Origin: Amorphophallus konjac
Taxonomy: Eukaryota; Streptophyta; Magnoliopsida; Alismatales; Araceae
Length of the DNA: 64,000 nt
Direction: 5' to 3'
Assembly: GCA_022559845.1 (NCBI GenBank)
Contig: CM040121.1
Location: forward strand, 568,652,140-568,716,139
Within the stretch, counting starts at the first letter, position 1; each line of letters starts with the position of its first letter. This document shows, piece after piece, positions 10,891 to 21,700 of the stretch. The position numbers and the translations under genes are program-made. A model generated the notes under the pieces. It worked only from the letters and a program-made list of their open reading frames with translations, was not told where the DNA came from and searched no databases.

Positions 10891-11930
10891 TCCTGACTGA
10901 TGATGATTGGTCGATCTGAAGCTTCTAATGTACGCTGGTGGGATTCTTCCACGTCGATTGTTTCTCTTGGTTAGACTGTTCTAACAGCTCGAATGTAATT
11001 TAGGAGAGCTACATATCTCTTTCCTCGTGTCTTTGTGGTGAATTTACCGGCTTGAACCAAAATTTGTTCATTATTTTTGTTCGAGGAGGGTCTCCCAGGG
11101 GAGGGCCCCTCGTGTGTTCTTATTTTCTTCAATCTTGGTGTAATGCCAGTGTGGCGACAAAAGGTCTTCAAAAATTCTTACCCCGTTGAAGGAGCTGATC
11201 AATTGAAGTGTCCTGACTGATGGTGCCAGTTGGTCTGAAGTTTGAAATGCACATGGGCGGAACCATCTATGTCATCTGGTTAAAGTATTCTCTTTGTTAG
11301 ACTATTATAACAGTTGGTATGTAGTTTTGTGAGAGCTATATGTGTCTTTTTGGAGGTGAGCTTGAGGCCTGAAACCAACTTGATGAATTTATTTATTTAT
11401 TTATTTATTTTTTTTGGGTGGGGGGGGGGGTTTCTAGGGCGTTGTTCTTAGCCCCGCCCCTTTGTGTTCTCTTATTTCTTGCATCTTTCAAATGTACTAT
11501 GCATACAGAAGGAGACTGTCCAAGGCAATTGCTACATGTGGAGTCGTCTTAACTCAGAGTGGTCAGTTGATCCGAAGTTTGAAAAAGCATATGCAAGATA
11601 TGTCTATGCCATTCAGGTGAAAAACATCCTCAGTGGTCATGTTTGTAGCTACATGTTTGTAATTGTTTCTTATGGTTGCTCTGTTTTGAGAGGCATATGT
11701 AGTTTGGAGAACTGCATGCATCTTTCTTTAGAAAGGAGAGAGACATCTTGTCACTATTTGGCTGTGCCTGTGTGGGTGCGCTTGCTTGCCAGTCACCAGC
11801 TTAATAAAGTTTTTATCTTTTGTTTGCGTGGGGAGGGGCTTTTAGGGCATTTCATTTTAGCCCAGGCCCCGCCTGTTGTGTGTTGTGTCTTCTATTTTTT
11901 TTCTTGCATCATACAACATATAGCATTAGG
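10890..11930. repeat. Diverged ~300-bp tandem repeat, about 3 copies
   Basis: TCCTGACTGATG followed by a GGTTAGACT...GAGAGCTA block occurs at 10890-11205 and again at 11206-11500. The later GGGGAGGGGC...TTCTTGCATC part recurs at about 11830-11935. The middle copy carries a TTTA run and a poly-G run (11391-11440). The third copy is partial and begins after the candidate exon. Confidence 0.6.
11509..11616 (+). CDS. Candidate internal exon, 36 codons
   Basis: A 108-bp open segment, exactly 36 codons in phase 0, sits between a pyrimidine-rich acceptor (…ATACAG) and a GTGAAA donor. The translation looks protein-like, containing YMWSRLNSEWSVDP and FEKAYARYVYAIQ, with balanced composition unlike the flanking T-rich DNA. 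I do not recognise the family. It lies between copies of a diverged intronic repeat, as an exon between introns would. No neighbouring exon can be joined to it with confidence, so it may be a relic or part of a gene with very large introns. Confidence 0.4.
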
Positions 11931-12244
11931 CATGCAAGCACAGATTGTCTGTTACAATCAATTTACTGAAGACCAATTCTAGCAAATTCTGTTAATCGAA
12001 GGACCTTTCCTCAGAATGGTCGGGTCAGTAAAGTATGAGGGCATAGGTAAGCATGTAAAGGTATGGATTTAAACTCTGATGTTGTTACTTGCGACTTCCA
12101 CCTATGCTACTTAACTTACACCAAAAATAGATTTATGTATTTTTAGCCCAGTTTCTTTCATCCCAAACCCCTCATTGCAAGAATAGTTTTATTCAACTTA
12201 GGACATCTCCAGCAGGTTTCTGCAATCAAATCACAGACTGTCAT

Positions 12245-13445
12245 GTCATCTTGTACCCTGTGTTATTGAAATCGCTCGCCACGGCCATTCTTGCCAAGGC
12301 ATTCGCCTCACGCCCGCCTCATCCCACCAACTCGCCAAGCCAGATCCACGTATTGGGCCGCCAGACCTATAATCATTCGACAAAATGTATCCGATGTTTA
12401 AGCCTCGGGGGTTTCGATCCCTACTACCCCGCGGCCACTTCTCCTCTCTCCTTGTAGACAACCCAAATGTTCAGCGGCGTCTGGCGAGCGAGCGGTGTAT
12501 GGCGAGCAGCGACAACGGCGTCTGGGAGCGAGCGGTGGATGACGAGCGGCGACTGCGGCATCTGGTATCCATCTCCCTCTCTCGGCGTCTTCCTCTCCCT
12601 CTCTCTCTCTCTCTGTGTGTGTCTCCCTCTCTCACCGTCTCCCTCTCTTACTCTTTCTCTCTAACAATGGACACAGAGAGAGGGGATCGGCCTCTCTCCC
12701 ACTCTATCACACTCTTTCTTCCTTTGTCGCTCTCTCTCCCCCCTCTATCTCCCTCACAGTGAGAGGGAGGGGCCCGGCCCCTCTCCCTCTCCCTCTCTCG
12801 TTGTCTCCCTCTCCCTCCCTTACTCTCTCTCTAACACACGCACACACAAAGAGGGGCTCCGTCCCTCTCCCACTCTGTCACACTCTCTCTCACCCTCTGT
12901 TTCCCTCACAATGAGAGGGAGGGGCCGAGGCCCTCTCTTTCTCCCTCTTCCTCACTCTGCGTCCCTCTCTTACTCTCTCTCACTGTCTCGCACGCACACA
13001 CACACACACAGAGATTTTATGACGATGATTGTAATCTGTGACTATTTGAAACATTTTTTGTTATGGAATTATGCAATTGACTTATTTGGTTGTTTATTTA
13101 CTTGTTTTAGTTTTGTCATAATGTTGCACTTGTTATATTTGTTTAGTAGTGTATTTGTGTGTATGACAATATGAGTGTTAATTCTTGTTTAGGAATGAAT
13201 GAATTTAGGAAATTTATTGACTTTATATATGAATTTAGGAAAATTATTGACTTTATATGTGCATTTAAAAAAATTAGAAAATTTATTGACATATAGTTTA
13301 ATTTCTGAATTAGATATATTTATATTTAATAAATTTTTGCCTCAACTCGTCGAACGCCTCTCGCCCGTCGGCCAAGGCGTTTGAGGCGTGAGGCGACCTC
13401 TTGGTCGCCGCGGTCGCCTCAGGCCTCGGACGACATAACTTGTAG
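12245..13445. mobile_element. Unassigned transposon-like segment with CT-rich core
   Basis: Both ends carry GC-rich GCCTCACGCC / GCCAAGGCG-type motifs in opposite senses (12270-12330 and 13335-13430), around a 400-bp CT-rich core. The right end recurs in all three copies of the 6.1-kb unit. I cannot define terminal repeats or a target-site duplication, so the family is open; a non-autonomous hAT-like element is one possibility. Confidence 0.35.
12560..13015. repeat. CT-rich minisatellite with short hairpins
   Basis: CTCTCTCCC runs are punctuated by a near-palindromic TCCCTCACAGTGAGAGGGA motif (about 12748 and 12901). CACACACA runs and a repeated GAGGGGCTCCGTCCCTCTCC block also occur. Related tracts occur at 18905-19250 and 25015-25335. 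The long frames that cross them are artefacts of the repeat. Confidence 0.8.
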
Positions 13446-14509
13446 CATGGATGCTGTGTGTTTCTTGCGAGAGAGACTGGTTTAATTATGCGACCAAATT
13501 GATTGAAGTTCAGTTGAATTACAATTTGGTTCAGGAACTGTTTACTTTTAACTTGACAATCTAATGGGATGTCTAATTTGTTTCAAAGTTTTTCGATGTC
13601 CAGTTCAAGTCTATGGTGTCGAAATTTTTACCACAGCTGTGTTTTGCTGTTCATGTGGACAATGTGATGTTCTATTAAAGTGATGGCGGCTTGCATTATG
13701 CCAATGTAGTTAAGTCTGCTTTGATGTGTTGGTCAGAGTATGGAAAGTATTCTTCTCAATTTGTGTCCATTGTCAATGATCTCTTGCTTTGTTGATTTGA
13801 AGAATATATTGTGCAGTTTTGCTCTATTATGGTTTCTCACTTTGAGGGCCAGCAGGAATCTTTGTGCTAGTATTCTAGTTGATCAATCTGATGGTAGTCA
13901 TTGGAATCCCTTAGACATCCTGCAACTTCTTATCAGTCTTGCAAAAAAAATTTCTTGAATTTTTTGGGTTTACAGGTGATGGAGAGCATGGAAAATAGAT
14001 TTCCAATGTGACAATCTTACTTGTTGAAAGGCATCTTTGTTTTGGAGTAATTGTTGGGTATCTGGTACTTCCTCTGCAAGATTATTTTTTTAAGGATTAT
14101 TGTCTTTTTATCTATCCACTCTTCTCTACTTAGTTTTTCCTTTCAATCATCGTTTTAATTGTTTTCCTATTTGTCATGTTCCTTTCATGCTTTGGGGACC
14201 TCAAGCTTTCAGGATTCTGTCTGTCTAGTTGAGCAACTGGCTTTTTTGGTGCAGTCTCAACGTTGTTTTCTTCACTGAGATTTCTTCTCCCCTTTCTTAA
14301 GAGGGAAAAACCATCTCAAAGGGTGCACAAGTAAAGAAAGCATCTCTAGGCCTTCAACAACGAAGATCTATTTCCGGACTATATCAACCAATCCTTCAGA
14401 ACTCTCATTGCAAGGCATTCAATTCTATTTGAGTCATATTTCACAGATTCCCTTGACATCCTTCTTTGCGGGTGAACTGGAACTTGACTTATAACGATAG
14501 ACGTGGGCT

Positions 14510-15110
14510 TCTGAGCTGTTCTAAGAAGGGATGCAACCTTTCTCTTTAGGCATTTCATGGTAATGGCAGTTTATCACATTTTTTTTTCAACGAATCTTTC
14601 ACTCCCATGCGCACAAAATTGTTTGTTTCTTTGTTCGGCTTGTTCTTCCCTGAATTTCCTGTAGGGGTTGATAAAAGCAATGGAGGTTGGCTGCGGGCAT
14701 CTTGGGTATCTGCAACATGAATGAACAAATCATACATGCAAATCTTTCCATGACTTCTTTCATAGAGTTTCGACATACGTGGGAGCTTTTTATGCATATT
14801 TTTGGAAGAGAGGACAGGGGAAGGCTATCTTATCATTGATTCATTGGCCAGATGTGCTTCTATGTTTGCTAGCTTGCTGGCCACCTCTTTTCTTTAATAA
14901 GATTGGACCTCTTCAGGTTGTAAATGCTTTCGATGCATATCCTCGCTTGCCTGGGCTATCTCGCATGGGTACTGTTTTCTTTGTTTCCCTTTCTCCTTTT
15001 CTTCTTGCATCTGTTGTCACCCTGATGATGCATCTAAAAGAATCTTTAGTAGTATTTTCTCAACCTCATGTGGAAGGGCATCAGGCAATCAGCTGACTCT
15101 GGGTGCAAGC
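14510..15110. repeat. Sub-block A of an older ~3-kb repeat
   Basis: The order GACGTGGGCTTCTG, TTTCATGG, CTGTAGGGGTTGA, GCATCTTGGGTATCTGCAAC, TTCTTGCATCTGTTGTCAC and TCATGTGGAAGGGCATC recurs with many changes at 17665-18195 (sub-block B) and more weakly at 32030-32530 (sub-block C). The 6.1-kb unit therefore arose from an earlier duplication of about 3 kb. Confidence 0.65.
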
Positions 15111-16114
15111 CATAATTTGAGATTTATCTGTGGAGGGCACGTTCAATTTGTTCTCATCTATGTAGCTTGTTGAAAAATTTGCCATGTGCATCTTTCTGCC
15201 ATTTATTATCTTCCTTGCTGATCAGCCATTAAGCCAGTGAACTGGGTGGTGGCAGCAAAATGGTGACTTTATTTCAATAGTCTTATTGCATTTATGGATT
15301 ACGGATGAAATTAGAGTCCTCTATTTGTGGATGACATGTTGAGAGTTTGGATATGACTCTACAGGTAGTGGGACTATCTGCACTTGAGGCTCAGAGCGCC
15401 CGTTAACTCTCTTGAACCTCAATTTCTCCTTATAATGGTACTTCAATTATTATTCTACTATGTTCTTTGTTCTCTTATGTTCTTGTGGTTTTGTGGGTGA
15501 ATTAGTGAATTAAGTTATATCTTTGGGTGTAGGAGTTTGGTTGAACAGACTTTTATGGAGAAAAGTGGGTATCTGCAGTAATTGATGGTTAGGGGTTCAC
15601 ACTCCTGAATGATCAATGCAAGTTTCTTCATTCTAATTTTGTTAGACGGTATCAGCAATCATCGAAGGTTGGGGTTTTAAGCTCCTCAACGAATGCCAGT
15701 TTCTTCACTTTTCTTTTTTTTTTTAGATGCCGAGTCTGGGTTAAGGATCTCAACATGCAAAGTATTTGTCCTTCACAACTTGTGTCTTTGACTACCTTGT
15801 CAAACTTTTGGAAATGCTCATCTAATTTGACTTCTTTGTCAAATATCTCTTTTTGAGTGCTGGCATATATTGGGAATACTTCTCTTTTATTGTTTCCTAG
15901 TTCTGAGATCTGGCGGTAGTCGATATGCTACAGTTTCATATTTCTAGCAGATCCAGGGTTGTGGCAGTAGTTGATGGGAGTTTTATGAAGATTCAGCAAC
16001 TATTAGTCTTGTAAATATTTTTCTTCGGGTTGTTTTTGCTATTTCTCGTATGTTTTTTGTAAGAAGAGGATCTATCTCTATCAAGAAAGTAATAACTTTG
16101 ATGCAGTTTTAGCG

Positions 16115-17335
16115 GCATTGGGATTTCCTCTCTTTTTGAGAGAATCTAAGGTGGATATGGTTCCATAATGCAGAGGAAAGTTGCAAAAAAGGAAGAAGAA
16201 AATTTCAACTTGAAGGTTGGATGCCTCTTGAAGTTTCTGTATGATATTCTTGAATCTTGACAGCGTTAAGATCTATTCCTGAACTTTGGTTGACCTGACA
16301 TTTTTCTTGGTTTTTAGAAAAGCCTGGAGTCTTGAAGTGTTTATGCATGGTCTGATATGTGGAAGTATCGTTCTTACACAAGACTGGTTCTGTTGCACGG
16401 CGTTCTTCTGTAGGGTTATGGTGACTGAGACGACGGTCAAAATTTTGACCTTTTCTTGTCTTCATCATACAAACTAGCGAGTTCCTTGTAGATGGTTGGG
16501 GAACAAAATATCTCTGCAGAATTTATTCTAAAAGATTGTGCCCTCCATACTTCAGAGACTTCTATCTCTCAAGGATTCTATAGTCTATCGAGTTAAAGTG
16601 ACTGTCTTTCTTGGTTACTTCGGTTTTTTTGATCTTCCCATTTCTGTTTTGAGAGAATTTTTTCGATCTTTTGGTTTAGTGGCATCGCCCTCTTCAGTGG
16701 GATTTCCTCTCTTTTTGAAATAATCTAAGGTTGATATGGTTTCATAATGTAGAGGAAGGCTGCAAAAAGAATGAAAATCTCAGCTTGAAGGTTAGAAGCC
16801 TCTTGAAGTCTCTGTGCCATATCCTTGAATCTTGACAGTGTTAAAATCTATTCTTGAACTTTTTTTGATCCTGACATTTTCCTTGGTTTTAGAAAGGGCT
16901 GGAGTCTTCAAGTGTTTATGCGTGGTATGACATGGAATTTCTTGAAGTTTCTGTACATCCTTGAATCTTGATAATGTTATGATCTATTCCTGAACTTCTG
17001 TTGATCCTGACATTTCCATTGGTTTTTGAAAGGGCTGGAGTCTTGAAGTGTTTATGCATGGGGTATGACATGTGGAATTGTGGTTCTCACACAAGGCAGG
17101 TTCTGTTTGCACAGCCTTCTTTTGCAGGGGTACAGTGACTGAGGCAATGATCAACATTTTGTCCCTTTTTCTTCTGCTTCATCATACAAAATAGTGAGTT
17201 CCCTGTAGAGGGTTGGGAAGCAAAATATCTCTGCAGAATTTCTTCTACAGGATTTTGCCTTCCATACGTCAGGGACTTTAAACTTTCAAGGATTCTACCA
17301 TCTATCAAGTTAAAATGACTGTCTTCCTTGGTTAC
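16115..17335. repeat. Internal ~600-bp tandem repeat within unit 1
   Basis: The block starting GGGATTTCCTCTCTTTTTGA occurs at about 16118 and 16698 and carries the same ordered motifs: CTTGAAGGTT, CTTGAATCTTGACAG, GGCTGGAGTCTT, GTTTATGC and ATATCTCTGCAGAATTT. The second copy also contains an extra ~170-bp repeat of its middle. The same arrangement is kept in units 2 and 3. Confidence 0.75.
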
Positions 17336-17664
17336 ATTGCCCTTTTGATTTTCCCATTTTTGTTTGAGAGATTTTTTTGGATCCTTGGTTCTTGCTGATG
17401 GTGGACAGTGATAGCCAATAATTCATTGTGCGGAGAAGATTAAAAAAGGATTACCATTTTGAAGGGTGCGTTAAGGTGGCAGAAGCTGCAGAACAGAAGA
17501 ATGAGGCCAATTTTTACATGGGTTTCTTACAGCACATATCCATTTCAAAACTGTATCAACCTAGGTTTAAGAACTGTGTTAATTCTATTTGCATAATGAT
17601 GTTTTTTAGTCTATTGACGTTTTCCTTGCTGGAAAGGAACTGGAGGATCTGCAGTAACGTATTA

Positions 17665-18195
17665 TTAGGATGTTAGACGTGGGCTTCTGGGATGGGTTGC
17701 TGCCTTTCATGGTGGTAAAGACTGCGCTCAGAATTCTTTGCAAATTTCCTTCCACTCCCATCTACACAAGCTTGTGAATTCATTCAGGTTTATGTTCCTT
17801 CAATTCCTCCTGTAGGTGTTGAAGAGCAAAAGCCGGTTCACTTCTGGCATCTTGGGTATCTGCAACATTAATGTATGAATTATACATGGAAATCTCTCTG
17901 TAACTTTCATCTTTTGAGGACACAGATTATGCATATGAGACTTTCCATGCATTCTTCCAAGACATGGTCTTATCATCAGTTGTAGTTTTCTTTGGAGCCA
18001 TCTCTCTTCATCAATAGCTTTGGACCATGTAAATGTTTTCAACACATTTCCCATCTGGGCTGAGCTGCTTCTCTTTTTTTTTCTCCCCCGTTTCTTCTTG
18101 CATCTATTGTTACTTCTAGGCATTAATGGTGCATTTGGAAGAATAATACATACAGCTGCTTTTGAATTTATCGTCATGTGGAAAGCATCCAGCAA
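17665..18195. repeat. Sub-block B of the older ~3-kb repeat
   Basis: It carries the same ordered motifs as 14510-15110, including GACGTGGGCTTCTGGGATG, CTGTAGGTGTTGAAGAG, GGCATCTTGGGTATCTGCAA, TTCTTGCATCTATTGTTAC and TCATGTGGAAAGCATC. It is about 3.15 kb downstream of A in unit 1, and the spacing is kept in units 2 and 3. Confidence 0.65.
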
Positions 18196-18726
18196 TTAGC
18201 ATCGTCTGGGAATAGATTGTGGCTTAGGTATGATCTGAAAGAATTCCCTTTTGTTCATCGTTGTGATACCACAGTTCTTGTTGCCCTTGTGGAGGACATC
18301 TTTGATATGATGTCCTACTTGTCTAGCCATGTTGCCGTCACATCTGCACCCCTGAGCCATTGGCTATCTTTGTTTGCTATATATATATATGTAAGTCAAG
18401 GCGAATGGATACTTGGATATAACTAAAATAACGGGTTTGTCTGCACTGGAGGTTCTTTTAGATCATTATCCAACTTGAAGAGCTAAGTTTCTCCTTGATA
18501 CTTAAGATTGTTATTCTACTGTGTTCTTTTTTAAGTTTTGCTGACGAATTAAATCATATCTCTAGTTCAAAATTTGGCTGCATTGACTTAGATGTAGAAA
18601 GGTGGAAACTATTGAAGGCTACAGGTTCTAACTCCTGAACAATGCAAGTTTTGTCACTTAAACTTGTTTGAGACGGTATTTCAACATGGAAAAAGGTTCC
18701 CACTTATATAGTTCCAATAATGTTAC

Positions 18727-21700
18727 GGAATTATGTGACTATTTGAAACATTTTTTGTTATGGAATTATGTAATTGACTTATTTGGTTGTTTATTTACTT
18801 GTTTTAGTTTTGTCATAATATTGCACTTGGTATCCTTCTTTAGCGTACTTGTGTGAATGACAATATGAGTGTTAATTCTTGATTAGGATGAATGAATGAA
18901 TTAGGAATCGGTCTCTCTCCCCCTCTATCACACTCTCTCTCCCCCTCTCTATCTCCCTCACAGTGGGAGGGAGGGGCCGTGCCCCTCTCTGTCTCCCTCT
19001 CTTGCCTTCTCTCTCTCTCCCTCTCCCTCTCTTGCCGTTTCACTCTCTCGCCGTCTGCCTCTTCCTCTCTTACTCTTTCTCTCTAACACACGCACACACA
19101 AAGAGGGGCTCCGTCCCTCTCCCACTCTGTCGCACTCTCTACCCCTCTATCTCCCTCACAGTGAGAGGGAGCCCTCTCTGTCTCCCTCTCCCTCACTCTG
19201 CGTCCCTCTCTTACTCTCTCTCACTGTCAAGCACGCACACACATAGAGAGATTTTATGACTATGATTGTAATATGTGACTATTTGAAACATTTTTTGTTA
19301 TGGAATTCTGTAATTGACTTATTTGGTTGTTTGTTTACATGTTTTAGTTTTGTCATAATATTGCACTTGTTATCCTTCTTTAGTGTATTTGTGTGTATGA
19401 CAATATGAGTGTTAATTCTTGATTAGGAATGAATGAATTTAGGAAATTTATTGACTTTGTATATGAATTTTAAAAAAATATTGACTTTTTATATGAATTT
19501 AAAAATTTTAAAAAAATTATTGACATATAGTTTAATTTCTGAATTATATATATTTATATTTAATAAATTTTTGCCTCAACGCTTCGAACGCCTCTCGCCC
19601 GTCGGCCAAGGCGTTTGAGGTGTGAGGCAACCCCCTGGTCGCCGCGGTCGCCTCAGGCCTCGGACGACATAATTTGTAGCATGGATGCTGTGTGTTTCTT
19701 GCGAGAGACACTGGTTTAATTATGCGACCAAATTGATTGAAGTTCAGTTGAATTACAATTTGGTTCAGGAACTGTTTGCTTTTAACTTGACAATCTAATG
19801 GGATGTCTAATTTGTTTCCAAGTTTTTTGATGTCCAGTTCAAGTCTATGGTGTCGAAATTTTTACCACAGCTGTGTTTTGCTGTTCATGTGGACAATGTG
19901 ATGTTCTATTAAAGTGATGGCGGCTTGCATTATGCCAATGTAGTTAAGTCTGCTTTGATGTGTTGGTCAGAGTATGGAAAGTATTCTTCTCAATTTGTGT
20001 CCATTGTCAATGATCTTTTGCTTTGTTAATTTGAGGAATATATTGTGCAGTTTTGCTCTATTATGGTTTCTCACTTTGAGGGCTAGCAGGAATCTTTGTG
20101 CTAGTATTCTAGTTGATCAATCTGATGGTAGTCATTGGAATCCCTTAGACATCCAGCAACTTCTTATCAGTCTTGCAAAAAAAATTTCTTGAATTTTTTG
20201 GTTTTACAGGTGATGGAGAGCATGGAAAATGGATTTCCAATGTGACAATATTACTTGTTGAAAGGCATCTTTGTTTTGGAGTAATTGTTGGGTATCTGGT
20301 ACTTCCTCTGCAAGATTATTTTTTTAAGGATTATTGTCTTTTTATCTATCCACTCTTCTCTACTTAGTTTTTCCTTTCAATCATCGTTTTAATTATTTTC
20401 CTATTTGTCATGTTCCTTTCATGCTTTGGGGACCTCAAGCTTTCAGGATTCTGTCTGTCTAGTTGAGCAACTGGCTTTTTTGGTGCAGTCTCAACGTTGT
20501 TTTCTTCACTGAGATTTCTTCTCCCCTTTCCTAAGAGGAAAAAACCATCTCAAAGGGTGCACAAGTAGAGAAACCATCTCTAGGCCCTCAACAACGAAGA
20601 TCTATTTCCAGACTATATCAACCAATACTTCAGAACTCTCATTGCAAGGTATTCAATTCTATTTGAGTCATATTTCACATATTCCTTGACATCCTTCTTT
20701 GCGGGTGAACTGGAACTTGACTTTTAGAACGATAGACGTGGGCTTCTGAGATGTTCTAAGAAGGGATGCAACCTTTCTCTATAGGCATTTCATGGTAATG
20801 GCAGTTTATCACATTTTTTTTCCAACTAATCTTCCACTCCCATCCGCACAAAATTGTTTGTTTCTTTGTTCGGTTTGTTCTTCCCTGAATTTCCTGTAGG
20901 GGTTGATAAAAGCTAAGGAGGTTGGCTGCTGGCATCTTGGGTATCTGCAACATGAATGAACAAATCATACATGCAAATCTTTCCATGACTTCTTCCATAG
21001 AGTTTCGATATACATGGGAGCCTTCTATGCATATTTTTGAAAGAGAGGACAGGGGAAGGCTATCTTATCATTGATTCATTGGCCAGATGTGCTTCTATGT
21101 TTGCTAGCTTGCTGGCCACCTCTTTTCTTTAATAAGATTGGACCTTTTCAGGTTGTAAATGCTTTCAATGCATATCCTCGCTTGCCTGGGCTATCTTGTG
21201 TGGGTACTGTTCTTTGTTTCCCTTTCTCCTTTTCTTCTTGCATCTGTTGTCACCTTGATGATGCATTTAAAAGAATCTTTAGTAGAATTATCTCAACCTC
21301 ATGTGGAAGGGCATCAGGCAATCAGCTGACTCTGGGAAATTTGCCGTGTGCATCTTTCTGCCATTCATTATCTTCCTTGCTGATCAGTCATTAAGCCAGT
21401 GAACTGGGTGGTAGCATCAAAATGGTGACTTTATTTCAATAGTCTTATTGCATTTATGGATCACGGATGAAATTAGAGTCCTCTATTTGTGGATGACATG
21501 TTGAGAGTTTGGATATGACTCTACAGATAGTGGGACTATCTGCACTTGAGGCTCAGAGCACCTGTTAACTCTCGTGAACCTCAATTTTTCCTTATATTGG
21601 TACTTCAATCATTATTCTATTATGTTCTTTGTTCTACTATGTTCTTGTGGTTTTGTGGATGAATTAGTGAATTAAGTCATATCTTTGGGTGTAGGAGTTT

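Larger units (their letters stand above)
12690..18726. repeat. Tandem unit 1 of the ~6.1-kb array
   Basis: From 12690 on, this segment aligns by eye with units 2 and 3 with many substitutions and small indels. The distance to unit 2 falls from 6234 bp near 13740 to about 6106 bp near 18668. It ends at ...ATGTTAC (18726), where unit 2 starts with GGAATTATGTGAC. No convincing coding exon was found. The plus strand is T-rich, with acceptor-like CTGTAG and TTACAG motifs. It is the oldest, most diverged copy. Confidence 0.85.

Noticed and set aside
12245..13445. Firm hAT or Mutator classification of the GC-ended segment
   Set aside because: Terminal repeats could not be aligned convincingly and no target-site duplication was found.
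14779..15096. 105-codon frame conserved in part among the 6.1-kb units
   Set aside because: The frame is shifted or truncated in units 2 and 3 (21071 and 27156), and identity there follows from recent DNA duplication, not protein constraint.
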